From contig NZ_JAFNJS010000003.1 in assembly GCF_019024325.1 (NCBI RefSeq), forward strand, positions 599,811-663,810: a stretch of 64,000 nt of DNA, in the 5' to 3' direction. A model generated the notes under the pieces. It was not told the DNA's origin. It was given only the letters and a program-made list of their open reading frames with translations, and did not search any database. A program made the translations under genes and the position numbers. Of the stretch, positions 63,399 through 64,000 are shown piece after piece (within the stretch, counting starts at the first letter, position 1; the number at the start of each line of letters is the position of its first letter). This DNA comes from Falsiroseomonas tokyonensis. Lineage in GTDB: Bacteria > Pseudomonadota > Alphaproteobacteria > Acetobacterales > Acetobacteraceae.

Positions 63399-64000
63399 CG
63401 GGTGACCTCCCGCTGCCGCTGCAGCCGCTGGTGGATGGTCCAGGCCGCGACGCCGATCACCGCGGCGGCGACGCCCCAGGGGCCGAGCGCCCGCAGCACC
63501 GACGCCAGGCCGTCCGCGTGCGGCGCGAGCGTGGTGACCGCATCGACCACCGCCGCCGCCGTGACGCCGGCGACCACCGAGCCCGCGGCCGCGCGCACGG
63601 TGCCGCTGTGGGCGAGGCCGGGCTGCACCAGGCCGGCCATGCGCAGGCCCTCGGCGATGGTGTCCGGCGCGTAGGGCATGCCGCCGAGCTCGTGGCCGAT
63701 GATCGCCTCGACCAGCCCGCGCATGGTCGCCGCCTCGTGCAGGTCGATCGGATCGTCGAGCCCGACCCCGAGGCGCGCGGCGACCGCCGCCTGGTAGGCG
63801 CGGGTGTCGTTCTCGCTGCTCGGTGCCCAGCGCGCGACGATGCCGCGCACCGTGCGCAGCCCATGCCGGTCCTGGTAGCTCTGCAGCAGCAGAGCCAGGG
63901 CGCGAATGCCGTGCTGGTGCGACCGGAAGCGGCAGAAGCGCCCGTCCGAGGGCGGCGTCTCGAGGCCGAGCCACTTGTTCGTGGCGACGTGCTCGATGTT
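63395..64000 (-). CDS. Phage structural/muralytic-like protein, C-terminal part
   Basis: The frame is open from the window edge, giving 201 residues: NIEHVATNKWLGLETPPSDG, FCRFRSHQHGIRALALLLQS, then SENDTRAYQAAVAARLGVGL and a C-terminal hydrophobic segment (WGVAAAVIGVAAWTIHQRLQ). I recall similar sequences named structural protein P5 in related prophages. The RSHQHGIRALALLL part resembles proteins that bind or cut peptidoglycan. The true N-terminus is beyond 64000. Confidence 0.6.
   Translation of the reverse strand, partial: NIEHVATNKWLGLETPPSDGRFCRFRSHQHGIRALALLLQSYQDRHGLRTVRGIVARWAPSSENDTRAYQAAVAARLGVGLDDPIDLHEAATMRGLVEAIIGHELGGMPYAPDTIAEGLRMAGLVQPGLAHSGTVRAAAGSVVAGVTAAAVVDAVTTLAPHADGLASVLRALGPWGVAAAVIGVAAWTIHQRLQRQREVTR

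Larger units (their letters stand above)
48930..64000 (-). mobile_element. Prophage 2, tail half (continues past the window)
   Basis: At least 15 kb of minus-strand genes in siphovirus/GTA order: lysis-like and joining proteins, tail terminator, major tail protein, assembly chaperone with frameshift, tape measure, distal-tail and tail-tip proteins, tailspike, small membrane protein. A TIR-STAND-TPR cargo gene lies at 57991-60519. Head and packaging genes would be beyond 64 kb. Confidence 0.85.

Overview
The window looks like chromosome of a high-GC alphaproteobacterium, most likely an Acetobacteraceae member of the Roseomonas type. Supporting signs are the mreBCD-PBP2-rodA cluster, several tripartite-tricarboxylate (TTT/Bug) binding proteins in catabolic operons, a GTTC-N7-GTTC LexA-type box, and GTA-like siphovirus tail genes. 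No search was run, so the taxonomy is inference. Family names come from motifs read in the translations.

Layout. 0-7.5 kb: two small lipoproteins, then the cell-shape operon mreB-mreC-mreD-mrdA-rodA and a tRNA-Lys. 7.5-12.1 kb: a possible SOS box in front of a small ORF, then an acid-sugar type catabolic operon (DHDPS-family lyase, TTT receptor, enolase-superfamily enzyme) divergent from an IclR regulator, with a perfect palindrome between them. 12.1-18.3 kb: debris (thymidine phosphorylase tail, PRPP synthetase head, GAF sensor fragment) around a fatty-acid desaturase, a hybrid histidine kinase and a Crp/Fnr regulator. 18.8-32.4 kb: accessory metabolism and regulation (AraC/SDR, LysR/quinone reductase with a degenerate duplicate of its control region, RidA, prolyl oligopeptidase, frameshifted class A beta-lactamase, alpha/beta hydrolases, a winged-helix/TPR regulator continuous with a hydrolase). 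32.4-36.1 kb: remnant of a siphovirus-like prophage, reduced by a large deletion that fuses a terminase-small-subunit-like N-terminus to the C-terminal part of a tail-tip protein. 36.4-43.2 kb: FadR/TTT/aldolase/2-hydroxyacid dehydrogenase/ABC import cluster. 43.3-48.8 kb: HigB-HigA toxin-antitoxin and a three-gene cassette of a serine recombinase and two ParB/RepB-like proteins. 48.9-64 kb: tail half of a second, related prophage on the minus strand, running off the window.

The most interesting items are in the second prophage. A TIR-STAND-TPR NTPase gene sits as cargo between the major tail protein and the tail-assembly chaperone. It is split by one in-frame TAG. The chaperone gene ends in a lambda-like slippery heptamer (GGGAAAC) that opens a -1 frame with no ordinary start codon, which is the G/GT arrangement. 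The two prophage copies can be compared directly: the tailspike is one 610-residue protein in the second copy and is cut by a TGG-to-TGA change in the first. The recombinase-ParB-RepB cassette next to the second prophage is a further candidate for a poorly described mobile or maintenance system.
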